Below the pieces are notes generated by a model. The model searched no databases. It saw only the letters and a program-made list of their open reading frames with translations, and was not told the origin of the DNA. This document shows, in pieces, positions 33,837 to 45,200 of a DNA stretch of 64,000 nucleotides; positions within the stretch are counted from its first letter, which is position 1; every line of letters begins with the position of its first letter. Made by a program: the position numbers and the translations under genes. This DNA comes from Galerina marginata (Eukaryota > Basidiomycota > Agaricomycetes > Agaricales > Galerinaceae): contig JAECYW010000015.1 in assembly GCA_023014335.1 (NCBI GenBank), positions 496,001 to 560,000 of the forward strand, in the 5' to 3' direction.

Positions 33837-36248
33837 ATGCGCTCCAATTTACCGACTCTCATATTTTTATTGCGGACTGCGCTAGCGTCTCCTTACTTTC
33901 GAACCAATGCACCCGTCGAAGTGGAACCCGCCAGACCTGGATCATCAGAATTCTGGACAAAAATGGTTGTTAGCATAGCTCTGGTGCTGGCTGGTGGTGT
34001 TTTCGCTGGGTAGGTGTACCTTAGGCTGCCTTTCTGGTCTGTTTGTAGCGCTTTTTGAACAGTTTTGGGCATGAAGGCTCACTCTAGGGCTTATGGGTCT
34101 CGACGACCTCCACCTACGCGTGCTGGCCACATCCTCGGAAGACTTGACGGAGCAGAGGAACGCCCAGAAAGGTGAGAAGATACCGACGTTTCTGTGAGCA
34201 TAGGATTGATGCCATAGTGTTGGAAGTTCTGTCGTTGATGCAGAAAGGGCGCCATTGGGTGCTGGTGGTGCGTCGACTAATGTTAACCCGCGATTAGTAA
34301 ACTAACGCGACTTCTCAGGTCCTATTGTTAGGCAATGTGGTACGTTTTACGTGTTATGAATACACTGCACGAAATCTATGAAGTTACCATCTGGTGTGCC
34401 AAAATGACACCTGTGGTCCATGAAGGAGCTATGGACGTTTGTATGCATCAACCATGGGGTGCCTCATTTGCGCGCCTGGCTTCTTCGCGGTGGCTTTGGC
34501 TTTCTGTAGCTCCCGCACGAATATAATTTGACGTCTGGGCTGTATCAACGAATTTAGATTATCAACGAAAGTTTGCCTATATTTTTGGATAGCGCGGTAC
34601 GTTCACTCCTTTTCAATGGCGCAGGTCTTATGATCTTATGATACCTATCGACAGCTTGGCGGCGGTGTTGCGGCTATCGTGATTTCGACTGTTGCTATTG
34701 GTTAGTATCCTCAAATTTTTTGGCTTCTTTCACATTTACTCACTTCCTTACAAGTCATTTTCGGGTACGTGGCATCTGACCCTGGAAATCCTTCGCAACT
34801 CTTTGATATTATCGCTCTTAATTTCACAGCGAGTGAGTGTGATTTCTTCTAGTCTTCCTTTGCACTGACCCTGACAATGTCCCAGAATTATTCCTCAGGC
34901 TCTTAGTGTCCGATATGGTCTATCTATCGGAGCCGCCTGCGCTCCCCTTGTTCTTGGGATGATGTACCTATTCGGTATTAAACTCAATACTGCGTCTTAG
35001 TTCTCTGAGCTAATGTTCGTTCTAGCCCCAATCGCCTGGCCGATCGCAAAATTGCTCGATTACGTGCTTGGCACTGGCGGTCATAATACGTACAAAAAGG
35101 CAGAACTCAAGTCGTTCCTCCAATTTCACCGTAACGGGGAAGAACCGCTCCGTGATGACGAAATTGCGATTCTGAACGGGGTTTTGGAGTTAAATACAAA
35201 GAATGTAGAAGAAATCATGACTCCTCTGAAGGTCACCTCATCTCTTCTTCTATATTATCCGAACTAACGCTTTTCTTAATTCTTATAGGATACTGTGATC
35301 CTCAGCGCAGATACTATCTTGGATCATAAAACTGTTGATGCAATGTGCGATTGGCTTTACCTCTTTGCTTGGCCGGTCGTTTGACTAGGTGGTTCAAGTC
35401 TTTTAAGCGGATATTCACGATTCCCAGTCCATGAGCCTGGTAACAAGCTCGCCTTCATTGGACTTCTTCTTATCAAGAAGGTAGGTCGTTATCTGATGAC
35501 CGACCGTCCACTTATGAAAATTTTCTGTTCTCCGTCTAGCTCCTTACTTATGACCCCAGCAAAGCACTTCCCGTTTCATCATTTCGGCTGGGCATCTTGC
35601 CAGAAGCACATCCATCGATTAATTGTTTCCAGGCTCTGGATTATTTGTACCGTTTTTTCACTTGTCCACTGTTTCGTTCCTTAAAGCAATCTTAGCCAAA
35701 CAGGAAGGGCCCACCTTTTGTTGATCAGCCAGACGCCGGGTTTATCTGGTGGTGCTATTGGTGTCATCACTCTTGAAGGTAAGCTTAAGGACAATCATCT
35801 GAGGATTTATCGGCTAATACAACGTAGATATAATTGAGGTATATCTCATATGACCGTGTACTTCCCACACTCTCATCTTGTTTTGCTGACTCTGTTGTCC
35901 ACAGGAAATTATATCAGAAGAGATCGTCGATGAAACTGACAGGTACGAAGATAACCAAAGCAAGAAACGCGCGAAGCGGGCGACGACTTCGGCTGTCATG
36001 CGGGGGTCTGTATTATTCGTTTCATATCCAATGATTGAGATGCTTACGGTGCTTTGTTTAAAACTCCCAGCATCGTTGAACGGGAAAGGCGTCGCGAAAC
36101 AAAGGATTCGGCAGAACACACACCGCTGTTGGTTGGCTCCCCCAATATTAATGGCGGTGGAGATCCCACAGTCGAGGGCCTTACTAGGCGTAACTTGAGT
36201 TACGGTGGGACTAACGGGGTCATCAGCACATCTCCGCCTGCGTTATAG
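33837..36248 (+). CDS. CNNM/Mam3-type DUF21-CBS transporter, tandem copy 3
   Basis: This is the third tandem paralog. The ATG at 33837 opens LPTLIFLLRTALASPYF, a likely signal sequence, followed by VVSIALVLAGGVFAG, LTLGLMGLDDLHLRVL, INESLPIFLDSA, IIPQALSVRYGLSIGAACAP, APIAWPIAKLLDYVLG, KKAELKSFLQFHR, LRDDEIAILNGVLELN and IMTPLK. The CBS pair includes SGYSRFPVHEPGNK, LLLIKK, CFQALDY and LLLISQTPG, ending EEIVDETDRYED. The basic tail contains ERRRETKDSAEHTPLL and ends at 36248. It is the most complete of the three at the C-terminus. A hAT-like element lies only 116 bases upstream, so its regulation may differ from its siblings. Confidence 0.88.
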
Positions 36249-36508
36249 CGCATCTACATCCCAAGTCGGATGGTAAGAGGATCGAGACGGGTTTGATTTA
36301 TTCTTATCCATATCGTTGGTGATTTCGTTTTCTGCTTTGTACCCTATATGTTAACTGTAATCCTGCAAAATTGTATGAACGGGTGGACTTTTCCTTGGGT
36401 CACTTTTTGTTTGAACAACATTGATCATGGCCATATGGGCTGTTTATTTACATTCTTGAAAAACCGTCCAATTCCTTAGCATTGGTGCATAGTAATTTAC
36501 CAACTGAC

Positions 36509-37052
36509 TCAAGACGCAAATTCCTCCACCCCTTTGACAGACGATGGGACAAGAAGGACGGCGAAACCTATTTGAAACGTGTTGCCCAAGTAAGCGACGG
36601 TGAGAGAAGCCGGACTCTGACTGGTTGACTTGCCTTTCCCCTTCGAAGGGGAGTTCCAAACAGCAACTGTGCCCCCTGTGATATGGACGACGTCACCGGC
36701 GCTTACTACAGTAATGTCCCCGGGCTTTGACGTATCTTCGTACTGCAATTCACCTACCCAGTTGCGTCAACAAAGTTCTATCTGAGAAAGAAAAGTTCTC
36801 GCCCTCGACAACGTAGAGCACTGCTGGGCCGACATACGTGCCGGTGATTGGGCTTCCTTTCTCGACGGTGAAAACAGCGGGAAGCATGTAATTTTCAGTG
36901 TCCGTTGGGGGATGAATGACGTCGGGGTGGTGAGCTACGTTTGGCCTAAGGTTGGAAACGTTGCGAGAATAGTGTTCGCTCGGGATGTGCTATGAGAGTG
37001 GCATTTAATGAGGTTTCAATGCGTATAAGAAAGAACGCACTTTAAGAGGCAT
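36509..37052 (-). CDS. Small RmlC-type cupin protein
   Basis: A 12-base first coding exon (MPLK, 37041..37052) is followed by HIPSEHYSRNVSN, VAHHPDVIHPP, FTVEKGSPITGTYVGP and LYVVEGENFSFSD. Then come KPGDITVVSAGDVVHITGG and a last exon GFAVLLVPSSVKGVEEF. The beta-rich repeats with GD and HITGG turns indicate a single cupin domain, like EutQ-type proteins; ligand and function are unknown. The last intron has a consensus GC donor (AAG|GCAAGT) at 36633. Between FSD and the next block (about 36755-36790) the frame changes by one, and only a ~29-base intron could bridge it. This is therefore either an unusual tiny intron or a frameshift, and the gene may be broken. Confidence 0.65.
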
Positions 37053-40000
37053 TGCAATGTTGAGAGAAACTTGGGAAGTTAGTCCTGCCTTTTGTCTTAT
37101 GCATTGTACACCATTCATAAGCATTTCGCTTCACTGGTTATTCTAGGCTCCCGAGCTGCGTCCCTTCTCCGACGCCACCGTCTCCTGCATTTCTTTTGTT
37201 TATCAATCCGTCATATGCTAGCCACCGTTTCGGAAATGACAACCATGTGGTGCGATATCCTCACATGTCTTTGATAGGAAGACTAGGTATTTCAAGTTGA
37301 GCAGGCAAAACAGCGGGGTAGAGAATCACTTACTGAACGCCAGTATGTTATAAAGACTATATGTCGCCCCCTTTTCCATTAAGTTACCCAATTTTCTGCT
37401 TGTGGAGAGGCATCATCAAAGGCTAAAGCTTGAAGGGATTCAAAAGTCGGGTGACAGTGAAAATGTTCCCAAAGCAATTCTTGCTCGGGATATGCTAAAA
37501 TAAAAGTCATAGTGTGGTCAAAATTAGCACGAACTTAGATTGTTTTCCGTTTTGAGAGGCAGTTTCTCAAGTGTATTTGGGGCTCAAGGTAAAGGTGAGA
37601 ACAGTCGATAGAGGTGGGCACTGGCTTTTGCATAGATCGACCCACGATGTACATCAAACAAGTTCAAAATATTCCTGAGTAGCCCTCCGAAGAGGCATGT
37701 TTCTCTCTCTGCACGCTTTTAGTGAAAGGAATATATGTTCAAAACAGGGCATAGCGTTGCATACCTCGGAATGCACTGCAACTTGATCAGCAGACTAATA
37801 TCACCTGAGAGGAGAAGGACAGAAGTAACGCGTTGACGTGTTAGAAATCAAGACCTTGAGTATTTCGCTTTACCAGCATCTCGGAAGTAGGCCTTCAGTG
37901 AAAAGGTCAGATTAGAAGGCAGTAGGGAATGGATGCTACATTCCTATGTACAGATTGTAACAGCCGTGGAGAGGCGCCCGACTTCGTTCCATCAGCCTTC
38001 GCCCGCCAAGTTCAGGAAACCTAGTGTTTGTCTCTCTCAGCGCCTCCTCAGAGTGATTTAGGTCTGCTTCCGGTCCATGGGTTCGGTTATCCAAACACGG
38101 ACGATGCCAGTGGCTATGGGCAGCAGTTAAGTGCATCGAGACATTAAATAAAGGCCTGGCAGACCTCGTCAGCAAATTGCCAAATTCTTCCTGGTTGTGA
38201 ACTACTTATGTAAGTAGAGATTAGATTAGATCATAAGTACATGTGATCGTGGTTTGTCAGATGATGGGAATGACCGGTTGCAGTTGGCCCTGAGTTGGGA
38301 CATGGTTCTTGAATTTCTTTCAAATTTCTTTGGTTTTTCTGTCTCTCACCGTCGTCTTTGTTCTTGAACCTTTTCTCGTGGCTGAGGGCCGAGCTCGGGC
38401 CCGTATTTTGAGTTTGCTTGCTGAATGAATCCTGCAACCGCAGCAAAACCGCAGTTTCTGGGTCGTCAACGGTCAAGACTCAAACTGGTCTCAAGCTGCA
38501 TCTGGGCTTCCGAGCCCATTGGAGGTACTGAACTTTCTCTGTCATGCATTCAAAGAAAAAGCCGGTTAATTTCAATTTCGGGCTTTAGAAGAACGTTGAT
38601 GGAGTACTCTTTCTTTTTCTTGCTGTGGTCTGCATTCTCGTTCGCGTGGATGGATGTTCCCTAGGGCTGTATCTTTGGACTTCGTAGCTGCTTTCTGCGC
38701 AGACTTTCGACTTTCCAACCCAAATAGGCATTGACAAGCTGCCAGTATCAGGCTTTTCATTGGTATCCCTGCCCACAATAGTCAAGAATAACATCACCGG
38801 TATCAAAGTCGATAGAAATCAACTGGAGTTCGCCCTATGGGAAGTTGATCTCTGAAGTTCATCCATTTCAGCGCGAGGCTGTTTATCGTTCTTTTCAGCT
38901 GCAAAGAGCCTCAGGGTGACTCCTGGGTGATCGAGGAGCTAAGACAGGCAATCCAACAATCAGTAACCCTAGAAGAGGTAGGTTTTGTCCTTCTATACCC
39001 TCACTTTATTCTCTGGTTTTCGTTCATGTTTGTCCTACCGCATGACAACCTTTGTTTCGGGATTGTTTTGTGCTTCTCGCCTTTTGATTATACCTTTCCC
39101 TTTCGTGATGGATGGACGTTGTCATGCTCTGTCGTCCACGAGCTTTTTTTCTTCCTACCGTTCGGCAGCATACATCCCAGTGTTTCTGCAGATCGCCAGT
39201 ATGCGTCTCATGGCCGCTCTATTTTAATCCTCCTTGCTCGCTGAAGAGGCGTCCTTGTCGTTGATTGGATTCTTTATCTTTCTTTCCACCAGCCGCGTAC
39301 ATTATTCTCATGAGCCAATTAGGCGCATTCTTGCATGTTAGCCGGGGGTTCACTTCGATTTGATCCTATTTTTTGTTTGATCTCTTGCCTTGTATACTCA
39401 CTTTCTTTCTTGCATTTACCGGCAGCACCCACGCTGCTGGAATCTTGTTTTTCATTCCTTTCATTCAATCTGCCGGAGTTTTCATTTTATGCTCTCGTTC
39501 CAATTCCGATCTTTCGGTGTTCATTGGGCTCGCAAGCGTTGTACCTCTCATTACTTATACGACCTTATCAATCCGTGGTCCCTGCCCTCCCATGCTAAAC
39601 GGGGCTTTATCTGGTCTTTCATTCTTTCGGCGTTTTGACTTCCCACCAACCAGCTGTCGATATCACAGCTGGTAATGGGTATTATAGTCATTCACTTCTC
39701 TGATAGTTGGTTTAACGTCGCCGTCGCTGTCGACTCAGTGTTTCGCTTTTTTTTTTACCCCAACCCCTCCTTGCCCCTCACATAACACACAACCAAATCT
39801 TACCTTTCTTTCTCCATACTATAGCTATGCAATGGCCATGATAACTCTCTAATATCTCGATCCTTTTCGTCCGGCCGTGGCTACCGGATTAAACGTCACT
39901 ATTTTGGGAAGTGTCAGATTTTAGCTGGACTGGTGCTGGAAGAACCTCGTCTTTACGTTGGTCCGGGCCAAACGAATTGCCTATGACTTCCCTAAGCCTT

Positions 40001-40777
40001 TGATGCGTGGCCAATCCGTTTGAACTTATGCGGCGACCTTGTTATGATTGCAGATCCTTTGACATCGCAGTGTCACACCGTAGATCATCATTTTGTGCAA
40101 CTTCCTTTCCAGCCGGGAGAAATCAGGAATGTGATACTTGTACTTTACTCGTACACATGTAACCCTCACCTCACACATGGTGTTTATTTAGGTCTACCAT
40201 TTCTAGGACAGCTCGAATGCCACTTGGTGAGCATAAGATAAGAACTCGTAAAAGTGTCAGGTTTAATAGTGAAACAATGCTTTTACAGGACGCGAGAAGA
40301 AGAACAGGACGTGGCGGGCCGATCGTGTCTGTTAGACGTGTAGTGAGTGTCGCGATCGTCCCTCATCCCGGAGCTTCCGCAAGAGTACATTCGGAAATAG
40401 GCGCCGCACGCGACTACTTACTCGAGTGACGCGGCACGTACTCAGCATCCGTTCAGCGGCCTTCTGTATTACGGTTGCAAAAATATACTCGAGCGCATGG
40501 CAAGTTCATTGTTGCTCACAAAGACTTCATCGAAGCCAGCTCCCAACCCCGACATTCGCGAAAGAAAATGTGGTGTAACCTGCGGCGCTGTCAAAATCAC
40601 GAAACCTGGACAAGATATCTGCAATATTTCTGACCGAAGTCCGCGAAAGCGGGACAGACTCTAACGGAAGCCAGCGGGTCCTATTACTCGTACAATGCAC
40701 AGATAATTCCAGACACTTATAAGCCGATGATAATTCTGGGTTCATCCCACTACTCAACAGCTACTCGTTTCTTAAAG
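37053..40777. other. Gene-poor region, 3.7 kb
   Basis: I can support no gene here. 37053..38900 shows only scattered short frames. Near 38920 a short open stretch (EELRQAIQQSVTLEE, then a GTAGGT donor) looks like it could be an exon but has no partner exon that I can find. The right end (40500-40777) has a TTATAAG box near 40717 and holds the promoter of the gene at 40778. Confidence 0.5.
38985..39840 (+). other. Strongly pyrimidine-rich tract
   Basis: About 850 bases on the plus strand are rich in T and C, with repeated CTTTCTTTC-like words. Three plus frames stay open for 80-100 codons at once (for example 39335..39598, 39373..39675, 39390..39638), all hydrophobic because of T-rich codons. 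This is compositional, not coding. It might be a long 5' leader/promoter or a non-coding transcript. Confidence 0.4.
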
Positions 40778-41473
40778 ATGGTTCACCTCAATCTCTCCAA
40801 CATTACCGCAGCTATTGCTGCCGCCGGCAGTATTTTCAACATCGTCGATTTTCAGGGAAACTGTGTAGACAGCCCAGGTGGACAAACCGAGGATTTTACT
40901 GGCGTTGAAACCTATACTTGTGTTCCAGGTGCCGTGAATCAGCAGGCGAGTCAGAATATCTTTACGTTCTAACAATTGAACTGACAATGTCCCGGACGAC
41001 ATTTAGTGGTCGCTCACTGTGGGGGCCAATGCCTCAATAACTCTTGCGAATACCCCAACCGCCGTACTATCGACGCCTCTGGTTGGAGCCGCTGATCCTC
41101 CTTTTGGTTTGATTTACCAGCAAGCCGCATTACGAACCAACTCCATCATGACCTGGCAAGTTTTGCCCAGCAAGATTTTTCCCGGTAAATACAAGTGCGT
41201 ACTATCTTTCCGGCCCACTGGTTTTAAAATATTCAATGATAATTGTAGCATTGTTTCGGGCGTTTCAGTTCCTACGCAGCCCGTGGCTGCTTTGACGGCT
41301 TGGGCAAAACGTGCGGGCTCTTCAGGACTTGGTGACTCCCCTTCCGGTGCGGTAAGTGTGACGAACGACAATCCGAGAGCAAAAGCAGTCAATGACATCC
41401 TCTACAGCTCACTCTCACCCAATGGAATCAGAATGACGTTCAGCAGGCATTCACGCTCCAGCCTCCGTCCTAG
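40778..41473 (+). CDS. Small beta-trefoil (ricin-B-like lectin fold) protein
   Basis: Four exons (40778..40945, 41007..41194, 41249..41351, 41408..41473) give 174 residues. QxW-type repeat motifs support a beta-trefoil: IFNIVDFQGNCVDSPGG, GAVNQQWSLTV and, at the end, WNQNDVQQAFTLQ. The first intron has a GC donor (CAG|GCGAGT) and a TTTAG acceptor; splicing there joins NQQ to WSLTV in phase 0. There is no convincing cleavable signal, only an N-terminal LSNITAAIAAAGS. Proteins of this fold bind carbohydrates or other partners; the ligand is unknown. No second, catalytic domain is present. A perfect 38-bp inverted repeat lies 110 bases after the stop and may be in its 3' UTR. Confidence 0.7.
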
Positions 41474-41582
41474 TTACGTATTTACATTATTCGAAGTTCA
41501 GCTATGCCCCTTGTGATTTGAAGAGGAATTGGGTGTCAAGTGGACGTGAATTAAAACTGTTTATTACTACTGTATCCTAAGT

Positions 41583-41671
41583 CTGCCTTTTGACTCTGAG
41601 TGGGAGATTACCAGAGAATACTGTTCTCCAGGATATTCTCTGGTAATCTCCCACTCAGAGTCAAAAGGCAG
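41583..41671. repeat. Perfect 38-bp inverted repeat with 13-base loop
   Basis: The left arm is 41583-41620 and the right arm 41634-41671; every base pairs. The loop is CTGTTCTCCAGGA. As RNA it would form a long perfect hairpin. I see no flanking target-site duplication and no further copy in the window. Confidence 0.92.
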
Positions 41672-42222
41672 GGGCACTGGAAAATTTGCGTGGCAGATTG
41701 CGTGCTTGCGCCGACTTGCGCAACTGTTGCACAAATATTCCCAGGTATTAGCGCAGACCAGCACCTAGCGCTGATGCAGTCTGGTCAAAGTACCGTATCT
41801 CAATAAGAATAATAAGATGTGATTTGGAAATCCCTTTCGGAAATTGAGCAGTTCCATCTCAAGTTAGGACAGTGCAGTGACCATGTGTATCTTGTGGGTA
41901 TCGAAAGCTGTTGCTCCCTTGCCCATAATCTTTTCTGATCCTATTACAGAATGTGCTATTTATTCGTGTGTTCCAGTCATTATATTCACATAGGAAATAA
42001 TAATAACGTAAAAAAGAGTGTCATTATTCCGGAATTATAGGTTTAGAACATACAGAATGTGGAATGCAGGAAGCATGAAATGGATAAGACCAGAAAACAA
42101 AGAGTGAGTATCCCTGCCGAACGGGTATAGCGAGTGATGGGGATGGAAGAGAGAAAGATGCATAAAGTAGAGCGCAAAGCCAAGAGTAAGAGAAGCAAAC
42201 AGAAAACATCGTCAAAGGGCAC

Positions 42223-45200
42223 TCAAAACCTCCTCCCACCACCACCTACAAGGCCTTCTATTGAGTGGTGCTCAAGGTCATTCCTTGCTTTCAAGATCGC
42301 CGCGTGCATCTCCTTCATCGCATTCCCGAGCTTTACTCCGAACCTGCTCAGGATATCCCGCTGCCACGCGTCGTACTTGGCATTCACTCGGGCCTGCACT
42401 TGTTCGTAGTCGATCACACACACCCCAAACGACTTTTGCGTGTCCGAAGTGTCGAACGTTGACCGGGCCTTCTTGATCTCCGTGAGCAGCTGCTGCCAGT
42501 TGGCGAGTGAGTCGCCGAGGCGGTTGAACACGTATTCGGCTTCGAGATCCCAGAGCGATTGGAATTGCAGCCATTTGCCGACATACTCTTTGATGTGCTG
42601 GACTTTGGTCTCAATCAGCGAGAACGGTCGTTCCAGCGTATTGTCCGGGAAACGTGTAAGCTGGTGTTTAAGTCAATATCCACAGATCACACGGCAAGGG
42701 TGGAGGAGGACTTAACATACCAGCGATGTATATGTCGTTTCAGATGCCGAAGCACCTTGCATTTGCAACCCAATCTCATACCGCGAACTTTGGATCCGCC
42801 GTAACCGACATACTACACCTAATTATTAAATGAGTTTCTTCGCCACGAGTCACAAAGTTAGCTGACATACCTATCCAGTCGTGGAGTTGCTTGATCCAGG
42901 TGGCCCGGGCATACTCTATCGGAGGGTCCAAAAAGATGACTTGGTTTTGTATCCGGATCTCATGAATGATGGGCTTCAGAGTCATATGTGATTCCAAGAA
43001 CTACGAGAAAGAAAAATTGGCATTTTTCAGACAGGCAAGAGATAACGACGCGTACCTTTTCTTCCTTCATTCGCTTATCCCCCCGCCGCTTATTCGTAAC
43101 GTCCCTCACAGGCGCCAAATCTCGCCTGAGATCCCCATCGTCCGTACGATCAAACTCAGAGCACCACACTTGGATGATCAGTGTTAGCCGCTGCAGAAGG
43201 ATCCCCTCAATTCGTTTGTCTAGTTCAGCAACCCAGTAGTCAAGGTTCGCGTAGCCTTCCAAGTTGAGCCTATCAATCTAAAATTGTAAATCTCATCAGT
43301 ACGAGCGTGGGCCTAAGGCTAGTGATGAGAGACGTACAGCGCCTTGGATCTTGCCTAATAGCTCTGTGAAGGCCTCGGATGTGTAAGAGCATGTCGTCAG
43401 ATCCTCCACTGCTCTCAGAATATCCTTGTACAGATCAATCACATTATTTGTTTTGTCCTGCATTTCAGACCACGTCAGAACCGAACATGAAGACAAGAGG
43501 ATGGGTAAGCACCTGCAGCACTGACACTACGCTAGCAAATTCCCGGACGAACTGAATGTGTCGGTTATCCCGCCCATCGGAGCTTGGCACATATCGCGAC
43601 GTATCATACTGATTGACGAAGTAATCCCAGCGGATGTTCATGCCTGACCATCATAATCATTAACCCAACAAGATAATAAAGCACAAAGCACACACCCTTG
43701 TTAATCATCCTCTGTGACTCGTTCCTATACTCCGCGACCAACCACTCGATTCCCTTGTTATTCTCCACCAAATCCAGCGTCTGGCCGTAGGTCCGCACCG
43801 TCTCCATCAAACTGACAGCATGCGGATACACTCTCTTCGCATCCTTCGCCATATTCGAGATCGCGTGCGGCACCTGGAAGTTTAGCCACAGCAGATTTCG
43901 CACCTCCTTGAAGAGGGTGATGATCTGCGGGTCGAAGTTGACCGCCAGCTGGAACCCGCCCCCGCGAAGCCGCACGATCTCGAACAGCCGCCCATCGACA
44001 CCCATATTCCGTCGGTTGATATCCTGCATCCACGCGTCGAAGACAGGCCGTGTGTCGAGCTTTTTGCGGAATGCGGTGCTTTCGGACTGGAGTTTTTGAC
44101 CTTCGGCGTAGTGCTCCCAACCTTTTCCTAGCACGTCTTCAACACGCTTCATGTATGTCTGCAGCTGCCGCTCGATTTGTCTGGCCCAGATGATGGCACC
44201 TGCTATTGGTGGAAGGTCGCGCATCTGCGACATGTGGTAGGCTTCTGAGAAGCGGTATTGGGTTTTGAACTGAAAACATGAATGAAAAAGTGCCCATGGA
44301 GCAGGTAGAATCTTAGGTTTCTCACTTTTTCGTGTAGGTGCTTGATATCTTCTTTGACAGAGTCAATCAGCTGTGTTTGGTATTCTTGGATGGCACCACG
44401 AATCTACCCAAACAAAATTATGATTAGATGAACGAGACACAGGAACGGCAGATACATACCTTTGCCCGAACAAAGAGTGCGTTGAACTTTGAGAAAACCC
44501 TGAACATCTCATTGGCATTTCTCGCGGTCCCAAGCCTATCCCTTAATCTCGCAATAATTTGGTTCTCCACTCTTGAAACTCGCTCATTATACGCGTTTTC
44601 AGCAGCCATCCAGATTTCCGTACCCTCTGTACAACAAACGAGACCATGAGCAGCTCCCTACGCCCCGAAGAAAACTTGAATACATACCAACGCTGACATC
44701 CAATACATCAATTCTCTTCACAACCTCATACGCCTCCTTAACCTCTTCCTCCATGTCCATACCACCCACATCAACACCCCCACCAACCCCACCAAGCCCC
44801 TTCGTCGGCCCTGTCATTACAGCCAACTGCTCATGCTGCTTCCTCCAATCTCTCAAATACCGAGTCCTTTCCTGCAGTTTCGCATGGGCCGGCACAACTT
44901 TGATAGGGATAAACCTCTCGCTCCTTTTCCGTGTCACATCACGAGCAACATTCGTGAACTCCTTCAGCTGGTCGTCCCACGTCCGGAAAATATTCGTCGT
45001 TTGGGACAGGAGCCGGTCAAAGGTTTCGTATGGCGTGTATGGAAGCCGCTGTGAGGTCAGGATCCGCAGGAGCTGATCGTTGAAGTCTCGTGAGATTGCT
45101 TCCACGAGTGGCAGGGCTCGTCGGATAGGATAGGGTGATAATCGTAGCTTGCGGTTGATGTGCCCGAAGATGAGCACCAGCGATTCTTGCACTTTGTCCA

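Noticed and set aside
39335..39675. Three overlapping hydrophobic open frames on the plus strand
   Set aside because: The T/C-rich composition opens all three phases at once; no start context, splice sites or domain supports them.
41600..41806. Plus-strand open frame running through the perfect hairpin
   Set aside because: It is open only because of the palindrome; there are no domain features.
41024..42222. Continuation of dynein into the region left of 42223
   Set aside because: No P-loop, linker or AAA+ motif is found in minus frames, and the beta-trefoil gene occupies 40778..41473.
42278..42574. Minus frames overlapping the last dynein exon
   Set aside because: They are out-of-frame shadows of the exon read at 42223..42531.
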